Made by a program: the position numbers and the translations under genes
The notes under the pieces: model-generated
Told to the model about the DNA's origin: nothing
Databases searched by the model: none
What the model saw: only the letters and a program-made list of their open reading frames with translations
Part shown: positions 56,557 through 64,000 of the stretch, in pieces
How the letters are laid out: each line of letters starts with the position of its first letter
Numbering within the stretch: position 1 is the first letter of the stretch
Assembly: GCF_012910955.1 (NCBI RefSeq)
Contig: NZ_WTVQ01000005.1
Coordinates: forward strand, 1-64,000
Length of the DNA stretch: 64,000 nucleotides
Direction of reading: 5' to 3'
Source: Aromatoleum diolicum
GTDB lineage: Bacteria > Pseudomonadota > Gammaproteobacteria > Burkholderiales > Rhodocyclaceae

Positions 56557-57093
56557 TTACGCGGTTTTTCTAGCGGAGCGGGCGCTCGTGCGGGATGCGT
56601 TGGCGGACGTCTGCAGCGCCTGTGTCGCCCCTGTCATGGTGGATTCCGCGACCTCGCGTGAGGTGTTGATGATGTTTTCGCAGGCGGTGCCGGCGGTGTT
56701 CAATGTCGACTTCAACATATCGGCAATGCCGGCCGTTTTGAGCGGCGATCCCTGAAACAGGTTGTCGACTTGCGCCACCAGGGTTTGCGTGACCTCGGCC
56801 GCGCGCTGCGCGCTCACGGTGGCGATTTCGGCTTGCGTCTTGACGCAGATCTCATTCACGTTGCGGAAGTACTCGCTGGCGCGCTCGAAACTCTGCATGT
56901 ACACGCCCACCTGCTCGTGCAGGTCCTGCGTCGAGTGGGTGGCGCTGCCTGTAGCGAACGAGCGCATGAAGTCGCCATTGAGCGCCAGCAGTTGCTGGGT
57001 CGCGTTCAGCGAGACGTCGAAGATGGCCTTGACGACTTCACCGTTGTCGCTGGCAGCCTCGGTAACTTTCTGCAAATAGCTGATCGAGTTCAT
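56557..57093 (-). CDS. Phasin family protein
   Basis: Phasins coat polyhydroxyalkanoate granules. The 178-residue, helical protein has the family pattern LLALNGDFMRSFATGSA and FRNVNEICVKTQAEIATVSAQ, no signal peptide, and a basic Ser/Arg end. AGAGGAA lies eight bases before the ATG. No polyhydroxyalkanoate synthase gene is in the window. It is convergent with the Mla operon. Confidence 0.88.
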   Translation of the reverse strand: MNSISYLQKVTEAASDNGEVVKAIFDVSLNATQQLLALNGDFMRSFATGSATHSTQDLHEQVGVYMQSFERASEYFRNVNEICVKTQAEIATVSAQRAAEVTQTLVAQVDNLFQGSPLKTAGIADMLKSTLNTAGTACENIINTSREVAESTMTGATQALQTSANASRTSARSARKTA

Positions 57094-58134
57094 ATAGCAG
57101 TTTCCTCTTGTATAAGACGTTCACATTGCATGCATCGAAGCCACCGACTCGAAGCTCTGGGTCGGCAGCGGGGTGTTATCAGGGTAGTGAAACGCAGTCT
57201 GTCATCGGCAGGCGTCGTTCACGTCAGGCGCCTGCCGTCGCCGCAGGTGCCGTGACGCTGCTCGCCCGGACCGTTCAGCAAGTGACAGGCAGATGTGAAT
57301 GGGATGCGCTCGCGGACGAGCCAACGGAATGTGTCGGTGCCGGAAGGCGACGCGCCTTGCGTTCCATGTTCCGGGCCTGACTCGACTCCCGGAACGCGAC
57401 GGGTTGAATGGCTGCGTCCTGATCGAGGAGCCCGAGGGCGCACGCGCTCGTGCCCATGAAGCGCGCGACGTCCGGGTTGTCAAAAGGCCCGAACACACAC
57501 AGGGTGCCCGCGTCGATGGTTTTCCGGCCTTGTTTCGTGCGTCTCTTCGGCATCACGAAGTAATAACCAAGACTCATACGTTCACAATCGCCATCCCGGT
57601 GGTGATAGGTTGGCGGCGATCCGGAGTCACCTTCTGTCATCATACTGATGACTTGGCTGCGCACAGCTTGCACGTTTGTCTCCTCCACACGACGCAGGCA
57701 TGAGGGGCGGTCGATTTTCTTGGCATCGACTCGACCCCGGCGACGGCATCCCTGCCACATCGCCTTTATTCGATCTATCGTTTGTTCGGTTGCGCAGGCG
57801 AGTGCCCGGGACGGCTTACCTCGAGCACTCTGTGCTTTTGAGGGATTGAATAATTCTTGAAGGGCGCGGTTCCGTCAACGCAGCTATCCGCAACGGACCA
57901 CGGGGGAACGCAAAGGGCTGCATTATTCCATCTCCGCCGATTGCATTCTGTCGGCCGCAGGCCCGATCGGCGTCGGAATTCAGTCCATGCAATGTAGGTG
58001 TTTTCCTACATGCATTGCTGCGAAAATGGTGTAGATATCGGGTTCGGGCTGTTCCGCGGGCTTTCCTGGCGTGACCCAGGTCTGCGGCGCGGGTAAGGCA
58101 CCGGGGGAACCATGCGGTTTGAAGGGAATGGCAT
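57094..58134. other. About 1 kb with no certain gene
   Basis: Between the phasin and the histidine kinase no recognised gene is present. A minus-strand open frame of 161 codons (57275-57760) includes MSLGYYFVMPKRRTKQGRKT and FGPFDNPDVARFMGTSAC, which look a little like real protein but match no family I know and have a poor ribosome-binding site. The right end holds a palindrome before the kinase. Confidence 0.5.
57992..58011. promoter_or_regulatory. ATGTAGG-N6-CCTACAT palindrome upstream of the kinase gene
   Basis: A perfect 7-bp inverted repeat with a six-base centre (TGTTTT) lies 124 bases before the kinase start. It has the look of a response-regulator operator. The NarL-type regulator encoded just downstream is an obvious candidate; this is inference. 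Confidence 0.45.
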
Positions 58135-60219
58135 ATGAGCGCGTTGCAGAACGACGGAGCGCAATCGATCCGCCCGCCCGGGGAGCAGGCCGGGACGCAG
58201 CCTGACGGCACATCCGGCGCAGATGCGCCACGCCGCATGCCGGACGAACTCCTGCACGAGCTCAGGGTTCATCAGGTCGAACTGGAGAGGCAGAACGAGG
58301 CGTTGCACAACGTCCGGCTTTCGCTTGAGGACGCGCGGGATCGCTACGTCGATCTGTTCGAGTTCGCGCCGGTGGGCTATCTGACCCTGACCCGGCAAGG
58401 GACGATCGATGAAATCAATCTTACCGGGACAAACCTGCTCGGGGCCGAACGCAAGCAGGTGCTGGGCCGCCGCTTTGCGCATTTCGTCCTGCCCGAGGAC
58501 CGTGACCGCTGGCATGTCTATCTTGTTGACGTGGCCAAACATTCCGGCAGCCGGGATTGCGAACTGCGCCTTTTGCGCGGTGAAGGGGCCTGCTTTTATG
58601 CCAGGCTGAACGGCATCGGGGTGACCTCGACCGCTGACAGGATCGCGGTGCGCATAACCTTGACGGACATTTCCGAACAGAAGCGGATGGAGGCGCTGAA
58701 CGAGAGCGAGTTGCGCCTGCGCATGGCCATGCAGGCGATGTCGGGGGGGATCTACGACTGGGATCGGCGCACCGGCTCGCTCTACTGGAGCAGCGATCTC
58801 TCACAGGTGTGTGGCATCGCTCCACGGGATTTCAGGCCTGACCGTCGCTGGTGGCGGCAGCGAGTGCATCCGGAGGACCTGCGCCTGATCCGGCCGGTGA
58901 TCGTGAGCGCATTGAAAACTCGCACGAACCAGTTTCAGGTCGAATACCGCATCCGCCATGAGGATGGTCGCTGGGGGTATGTGGCGGATCGTGGCCAGAT
59001 CGTGCGCGACGCCACCGGCCGCGTCGTACGAGTGGTCGGCGCCATGACCGATATCACGGCAAGCAAGCATGCCGAGGCGGCGCTGCTGCGGCTGAATGAC
59101 GCACTGGAGGAGAAGGTTGTCGAGCGCACGGCCGAGGTCGAAGCGCGTTCGCAGGCCCTTGCCGAGGCCGAGCGCTTCGCGCGCGCGACGATCGACTCGC
59201 TGTCGTCCAGTCTATGCGTGCTCGACGAGCAGGGCCGGATCATCGCCACGAACAGGACGTGGCGCGAATGGGCGATTGGCACAGGCGACAGGGTGGCTCG
59301 GGCCCGCGGATGTCAGGACTGTCGCGCGACGCCGTTCAGAATACCGTGCTGGTCCGCGGAAACGGCCACCAGTGTGCACGATGCAATCCAGGATCTGCTG
59401 GCGAGAAAACGCCGGACGTTTTCGCTCGAGTATGAATGCCGCGCGCCCGCGGGATCGAGCTGGTTCGAGATGCATGTCACGCGCTTCCCCGGCGATGGTG
59501 CGGTCCGGCTGGTCGTGACGCACGACGAAATCAGCGAACGCAAGCGTGCGGCGGAAGATCAGAAAAGGACCGCCGAGCGCATCAAGCAACTGGGATTGCA
59601 TCTGGAAACGCTGAGGGAACAGCAGAGTGCGATGATTGCGCGTGAGTTGCACGATGAACTCGGCGCAACGCTGACGATGCTCAAACTCGGCCTCGCGACC
59701 ACTGCGGAGGAGGTGGCGAGCTCCGAACCGCTGCACACGAAGCTCTATGGCCTGCTCGAGCAGGCGGACGCGGCCTTGCGCGTAGTCAAACGCGTTTCCA
59801 GCAGCTTGCGCCCGGCGACGCTGGACACGCTGGGTCTCATCGCGACGATCAGATGGTACGTCACGCAGTTCTCGCGTAACACGGGCATCGCCACGGTGCT
59901 TCGGTTACCGGAATACGTGCGGCTATCACAGCTCGGTAATACCACCGTGTTTCGCATCATTCAGGAAGGCTTGACCAATGTTGCAAAGCACTCGGGCGCG
60001 AGCAAGGTGACCATAAACGCCCGTAAGCATGATGGTGCATTGATTGTGAGACTGGTCGACAACGGTTCAGGTATTACAGAAAGCGACCTGCAGCGCCCGG
60101 ACTCCTTCGGCCTCATGGGCATGCGCGAACGTGCGGAACACCTGGGGGGGACGCTTTCAATCGGCAGCGGACCGGATAAGGGGACACAGCTAATGTTGCG
60201 TATTCCGCTCGATAGCTGA
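58135..60219 (+). CDS. PAS-domain histidine kinase, NarX/HisKA_3 type
   Basis: The 694-residue protein has no membrane segment. It carries three PAS domains (about 70-180, 195-320 and 350-465), the second with YDWDRRTGSLYW. The dimerisation domain has the phospho-histidine in ARELHDELG (His506) followed by a HATPase domain (NNTTVFRIIQEGLTNVAKH-like, VDNGSG, FGLMGMRERA). The third PAS has a Cys cluster, GCQDC then IPC. It pairs with the NarL-type regulator 26 bases downstream. Confidence 0.94.
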   Translation: MSALQNDGAQSIRPPGEQAGTQPDGTSGADAPRRMPDELLHELRVHQVELERQNEALHNVRLSLEDARDRYVDLFEFAPVGYLTLTRQGTIDEINLTGTNLLGAERKQVLGRRFAHFVLPEDRDRWHVYLVDVAKHSGSRDCELRLLRGEGACFYARLNGIGVTSTADRIAVRITLTDISEQKRMEALNESELRLRMAMQAMSGGIYDWDRRTGSLYWSSDLSQVCGIAPRDFRPDRRWWRQRVHPEDLRLIRPVIVSALKTRTNQFQVEYRIRHEDGRWGYVADRGQIVRDATGRVVRVVGAMTDITASKHAEAALLRLNDALEEKVVERTAEVEARSQALAEAERFARATIDSLSSSLCVLDEQGRIIATNRTWREWAIGTGDRVARARGCQDCRATPFRIPCWSAETATSVHDAIQDLLARKRRTFSLEYECRAPAGSSWFEMHVTRFPGDGAVRLVVTHDEISERKRAAEDQKRTAERIKQLGLHLETLREQQSAMIARELHDELGATLTMLKLGLATTAEEVASSEPLHTKLYGLLEQADAALRVVKRVSSSLRPATLDTLGLIATIRWYVTQFSRNTGIATVLRLPEYVRLSQLGNTTVFRIIQEGLTNVAKHSGASKVTINARKHDGALIVRLVDNGSGITESDLQRPDSFGLMGMRERAEHLGGTLSIGSGPDKGTQLMLRIPLDS

Positions 60220-60245
60220 GCGCTGAAACAGGCGTACTGGGAGCA

Positions 60246-60881
60246 ATGAAAATGGTTAACGTTCTGATTGCAGACGATCATGCGGTCGTTCGAAGCGGTC
60301 TGAGGCAGTTTCTTGCCTCCACCGAGGATATCGAGGTCGCCGCGGAGGCTGCGACGGGCGAGGAGGTGCTTGCGCTGGTGCGCAAAGGAGTGTGCGACGT
60401 TGTATTGCTAGATATCGCCCTGCCGGACCTGAACGGGCTGGAAGTGCTCAAGCGTGTGAAGCGTGAGCGGCCGGATCTGCCGGTACTGATCTTCAGCATG
60501 TACTCCGAAGACGAGTTCGCCGTTCCCGCACTGAATGCCGGTGCCTCGGGATATCTGAACAAGGACAGCCCGCCGGGCCAGATCCTGACCGCGCTTCGCG
60601 CGGTCGCCACGGGCGCCCGTTACGTGAGTCCCGCACTGGCGGAAAAGCTCCTTGCCGGCACGGTGAGCCGGGGTAAGCGGCTTCCCCATGAAGCCCTTTC
60701 CTCGCGCGAAATGGAGGTGTTGCTGCTCTTGAGCAAGGGCATTCCACTCACGAAGATCGGCGAAATGCTGCATGTAAGCGTCAAGACCGTCAGTACCTAC
60801 CGCTCGCGCGTGCTCGAAAAACTCGCGATGCAATCCAACGCCGAGGTCACCCGCTACGTCATGGAGCACAAGCTCGGTTGA
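60246..60881 (+). CDS. NarL/FixJ-type response regulator
   Basis: The 211-residue protein has a receiver domain with phospho-acceptor Asp56 (VVLLDIALPDLNG) and the lysine of YLNKDSPPG, then a LuxR-type helix-turn-helix (about 145-205, LSSREMEVLLLLSKG ... VSVKTVSTYRSRVLEK). It is transcribed with the kinase. GGGAGCA precedes the first ATG; MVNV at 60252 is also possible. Confidence 0.95.
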   Translation: MKMVNVLIADDHAVVRSGLRQFLASTEDIEVAAEAATGEEVLALVRKGVCDVVLLDIALPDLNGLEVLKRVKRERPDLPVLIFSMYSEDEFAVPALNAGASGYLNKDSPPGQILTALRAVATGARYVSPALAEKLLAGTVSRGKRLPHEALSSREMEVLLLLSKGIPLTKIGEMLHVSVKTVSTYRSRVLEKLAMQSNAEVTRYVMEHKLG

Positions 60882-60939
60882 CGAGGCTTGCCGGGCGCGC
60901 CGCCGAGTCGATCCGCTGCCATATCGGGTGGCCTTCGGC

Positions 60940-62301
60940 TCAGCGCCGGGTGGTGACGCGCCAGACGACATTGCCCACGTCGTCGGCTACGAGCAATGCG
61001 CCGTGCTTGTCGAGTACGACACCGACCGGCCGGCCGTATGCATTGCCTTCCTCGCCAAGGAAACCCGTCAGCACATCGACGGGTGCACCGCCGCCAGGCT
61101 TGCCGCCTTCGAAAGGCACGAAGATCACCTTGTAGCCGCTATGCGGGCGGCGGTTCCACGAGCCATGCTGGCCGATGAACATGCCGTTGACGAAGGGGGC
61201 GGGCAGCGAGGTGCCGGCGGATGACGCCAGGCCCAGCGAGGCGGTGTGGGGCCCCAGTGCGTAGTCCGGCGCAATCGCCTTGGCCACCAACTCGGGCCGC
61301 TGCGGCTTTACACGTTCATCGACATGCTGGCCGTAGTAGCTGTAGGGCCAGCCGTAAAAGGCGCCATCACGCACCGCGGTCATGAAGTCGGGAACCAGGT
61401 CGCTGCCGAGTTCGTCGCGCTCATTGACCACTGTCCATAACGCGCCGCTGAGAGGCTCCCACGCCAGGCCATTCGGGTTGCGCAAACCGGACGCAAAGAT
61501 GCGGTGGGCGCCGCTGCGCGCATCCACCTCCCAGATTGCAGCTCGCTCCGCTTCTACCTCCATACCCCGTTCGGCCACATTGCTGTTCGAGCCTACGGTC
61601 ACGTAAAGTTTTGCTCCGTCCGGGCTGGCGATGAGGTTCTTGGTCCAGTGGTGGTTGATCGCGCCTGCGGGCAGGTCCACCACCTTGACGCCGGGCGCCG
61701 TGATGCGCGTGTCGCCGGCGGCGTAGGGAAATCGCAGCAAGGCGTCGGAGTTGGCTACGTAAAGATCGTTACCCACCAGCGCCATGCCGAACGGTGAGTT
61801 CAGCCCTTCCAGCAGCACCGAGCGCAGATCCGCCACCCCGTCACCATCCGTGTCGCGCAGCAGCGTGATGCGGTTGGCGCTGGGTACGCCAGCTCCCGCC
61901 CCCTTCTTGAACAGTCCCATCAGCCAACCCTTGATACCCCTGCCGTCGTCGGGCCTGGGCGGAGCATTGGTCTCGGCCACCAGCACATCGCCATTTGGCA
62001 GCACGTACAGCCAGCGCGGGTGATCCAGGCCGCCGGCGAATTTGGCGACAGACGTGCCCGGTGCCGCATGCGGCATAGTGCCGGCCGGCCAGCCCACGGC
62101 GGGCGCAATGTGTACGGTCGGAAGCAGCGTCCGCTGCGGGGGTGGCAGCGCGGGTTGTGGGCCGGTGCCGGCCGATACCGGCAGCGTGGCCATCTCGCCA
62201 CAGCCTGCGAGCGCCAGAGCCGCCGCGCCAATCAGGAAAATGTGTGCGCGCGTAAGCATCATTCTGACCGCAGCGCGGCGAATCAGTATCGGACGGTTCA
62301 C
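60940..62301 (-). CDS. Sorbosone-dehydrogenase-like beta-propeller lipoprotein
   Basis: The 453-residue protein has a lipoprotein signal with LAGC and a six-bladed propeller like soluble PQQ glucose/sorbosone dehydrogenases ([48 protein letters not shown]). PQQ use and substrate cannot be confirmed from the sequence. The GTG at 62301 has AGGAG five bases upstream. It is convergent with the response regulator. Confidence 0.88.
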   Translation of the reverse strand: MNRPILIRRAAVRMMLTRAHIFLIGAAALALAGCGEMATLPVSAGTGPQPALPPPQRTLLPTVHIAPAVGWPAGTMPHAAPGTSVAKFAGGLDHPRWLYVLPNGDVLVAETNAPPRPDDGRGIKGWLMGLFKKGAGAGVPSANRITLLRDTDGDGVADLRSVLLEGLNSPFGMALVGNDLYVANSDALLRFPYAAGDTRITAPGVKVVDLPAGAINHHWTKNLIASPDGAKLYVTVGSNSNVAERGMEVEAERAAIWEVDARSGAHRIFASGLRNPNGLAWEPLSGALWTVVNERDELGSDLVPDFMTAVRDGAFYGWPYSYYGQHVDERVKPQRPELVAKAIAPDYALGPHTASLGLASSAGTSLPAPFVNGMFIGQHGSWNRRPHSGYKVIFVPFEGGKPGGGAPVDVLTGFLGEEGNAYGRPVGVVLDKHGALLVADDVGNVVWRVTTRR

Positions 62302-62587
62302 GGCGACTCCTCAGAAAGTGGAAAACCGGCACGAATGCCGTCAAGCCATCGGAGAGCGGCCCCGCACAACTCATCCGGCGCGTGAACAGCGTAGGAGCAG
62401 ACGCTGCGGAATTCCGTGCGCTGGCGAACACAGGGAGCTTGTTTCCTCTGTGTCGCTGCTGCCGTGCGGGAGTGCGGGCATGAGGACATGGAGATATATT
62501 GGCAGTCCACAACAAGGAAATGCGCTGTTACCGGGTTGGAGTAAGATTCTTGTCCGGTCATGCCGCGCGGTGCGGATAGGGAACTTT

Positions 62588-64000
62588 GTGCCAAACAGCA
62601 AGGTAGCTGAACCGTCCGATATCGGGACTCCCGTGATTACCGCCACTACAAGCGCCCTCCCCGACATGCATGCAGACAGATTATGCCCCGGGAATTTTTC
62701 CATCGTGGGCATGGGCGCTTCTGCCGGCGGCCTGGAAGCCTTCGAACAGTTCTTCCGTCGGATGCCCGCGGATAGTGGCATGGCTTTCGTGCTGATTCAG
62801 CATCTCGATCCGAACCACGCCAGCCTGCTCACGGAAATCCTGCAACGCGCCACCACCATGCCGGTGATCGAAGCCACGGATCAACTGATTGTGGCCCCCG
62901 ACCGCGTGCACATCATTCCGCCCAATCGCGACATGGCGATCTTTCACGGCGCGCTGCAGTTGAGCGTTCCGGATCAGCCGCGCGGAATGCGCATGCCCAT
63001 TGACGCCTTTCTGCGTTCCCTCGCCGAAGACCAGGGAGAGAAGGCGGTCGGCATCATCCTGTCCGGCACGGGCACCGACGGCACCCTGGGGCTGCGTGCC
63101 ATCCTGGGTGCCGGCGGCATCTCGCTGGTGCAGGAACCTGCCAGCGCCCGATACGACGGCATGCCTGCCAGTGCCATCCGGGCGGGCTATGCGACCGCTG
63201 TGCTTGCCGCGGACGCCATGCCGCACGCGCTACTGGCGGGCATCCGCCGTATTGCCCGGCGTCAGGAAGATCGTCCGGCGGCGGCGCCCGTGGGCACCAT
63301 GAGCCGCATCCTGATGCTGTTACGCACCGCGACCGGCCATGACTTCTCGCTCTACAAAAAGAGCACCATCGGCCGCCGCATCGAGCGGCGCATGGCGCAG
63401 CACGACATCGAGGACATGGAGATTTATGCCCGCTACGCCAAGGAAAATCCCGCCGAGATACAAACGCTGTTCAAGGAACTGCTGATCAACGTCACCAGCT
63501 TCTTTCGCGACCCCGAAGCCTTTGTCGCCCTGAAGCGGGAGATCCTGCCGCGGCTGCTGCGGGACAAACCCGATGCCTATGTGCTGCGCATCTGGGTGGC
63601 AGGATGCGCCACCGGCGAAGAAGCCTATTCAATCGCGATCCTGCTGCGCGAATTGATGGATGAGAGCAAGCGGGAATTCAAGGTTCAACTCTATGCGACG
63701 GATCTTGACGATGATGCCATCGTCGTTGCACGGGCCGGCCTGTACCCGCCGAATATTGCCCAGGACGTTCAGCCTGACAGGCTGCAGCGCTTTTTTCTGA
63801 AGGACGATGCGGGTTATCGGGTAAGGAAGGAAATTCGCGAAATGGTGGTGTTCGCCGTCCAGAACGTCATCAAGGACCCTCCCTTCACCAGGCTCGACCT
63901 GCTGTGTTGTCGCAACCTGATGATCTACCTGGAGCCGGAACTGCAAAATCGCCTCATCCCGGCCTTCCACTACGCGCTCAAACCAGGCGGAATACTGTTT
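62588..64000 (+). CDS. CheB-CheR fusion chemotaxis-type protein, cut by the window end
   Basis: The first 471 codons are present. A CheB methylesterase domain (about 38-220) has its Ser (GASAGGLEAFEQFF), His (QHLDPNHASLL) and Asp (SGTGTDGTLGL). A CheR methyltransferase follows, with an N-terminal helical part (STIGRRIERRMAQHD) and a SAM domain (FFRDPEAF, WVAGCATGEEAYSIA, CRNLMIYL). Such proteins usually continue with PAS and kinase domains. The GTG at 62588 has AGGGA five bases upstream; a GTG at 62570 and an ATG at 62666 are alternatives. Confidence 0.92.
   Translation, partial: MPNSKVAEPSDIGTPVITATTSALPDMHADRLCPGNFSIVGMGASAGGLEAFEQFFRRMPADSGMAFVLIQHLDPNHASLLTEILQRATTMPVIEATDQLIVAPDRVHIIPPNRDMAIFHGALQLSVPDQPRGMRMPIDAFLRSLAEDQGEKAVGIILSGTGTDGTLGLRAILGAGGISLVQEPASARYDGMPASAIRAGYATAVLAADAMPHALLAGIRRIARRQEDRPAAAPVGTMSRILMLLRTATGHDFSLYKKSTIGRRIERRMAQHDIEDMEIYARYAKENPAEIQTLFKELLINVTSFFRDPEAFVALKREILPRLLRDKPDAYVLRIWVAGCATGEEAYSIAILLRELMDESKREFKVQLYATDLDDDAIVVARAGLYPPNIAQDVQPDRLQRFFLKDDAGYRVRKEIREMVVFAVQNVIKDPPFTRLDLLCCRNLMIYLEPELQNRLIPAFHYALKPGGILF

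Noticed and set aside
57108-57860. Several short plus-strand frames in the gap before the kinase
   Set aside because: Basic, repetitive translations without start signals, unlike real genes nearby.

Overview
The window is about 64 kb of GC-rich chromosome from a betaproteobacterium. It is most likely a member of the Rhodocyclales (Azoarcus/Thauera/Zoogloea-like); I infer this from gene content and order, not from a search. Pointers are the complete isc operon under a recognisable IscR promoter, the succinylase branch of lysine synthesis carrying a pilU gene, betaproteobacterial-style SMC/ZipA/LigA clustering, a phasin (polyhydroxyalkanoate granules) and many signalling proteins.

Layout. 0-0.25 kb: the end of an IS3-family insertion sequence beside the galU terminator. 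0.3-8.1 kb (minus): galU, then ligA-zipA-smc, for DNA ligation, division and chromosome condensation. 8.3-14.3 kb (plus): dapC-dapD-pilU-dapE-prmB and a single-domain response regulator. 14.3-21.8 kb (minus): cysE, then iscR, an extra cysteine desulfurase, iscS-iscU-iscA-hscB-hscA-fdx-iscX, making iron-sulfur clusters. 21.8-28.7 kb: trmJ and suhB (divergent), a DEAD-box-type helicase with an internal 12-bp tandem repeat, a tRNA Gly-Cys-Gly operon with a consensus promoter, a phosphodiesterase-like enzyme, a DUF1178 protein, tRNA-Leu and pgsA.

28.8-34.4 kb is accessory: three tandem Crp/Fnr-type regulators (two of them recent duplicates), a diheme cytochrome c and a cation/proton antiporter. 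34.5-46.6 kb looks like an envelope and general-stress island of mostly small exported or stress proteins. It holds three glycine-zipper proteins (one fused to two beta/gamma-crystallin domains), a FecR/DUF6600 protein with a huge disordered tail, a cysteine-pair repeat protein, a small lipoprotein, two CsbD proteins, a PRC-barrel protein, an N-formylglutamate amidohydrolase/transglutaminase pair, a fatty-acid desaturase, a zinc-ribbon protein, and an encapsulated-ferritin-like protein with no visible encapsulin or cargo tail.

46.7-64 kb: a REC-PAS-PAS-GGDEF-EAL protein, a patatin phospholipase, an AsmA protein, an Mla-type lipid transport operon (STAS-permease, ATPase, MCE protein, auxiliary lipoprotein), a phasin, a NarX-like PAS histidine kinase with a NarL-type regulator, a sorbosone-dehydrogenase-like lipoprotein, and the start of a CheB-CheR fusion that runs off the window.

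The best candidates for something under-described are the stress island, especially the tail-less encapsulated-ferritin-like gene with its small neighbours, and the crystallin/glycine-zipper fusion. No phage, CRISPR array or rRNA operon was seen.
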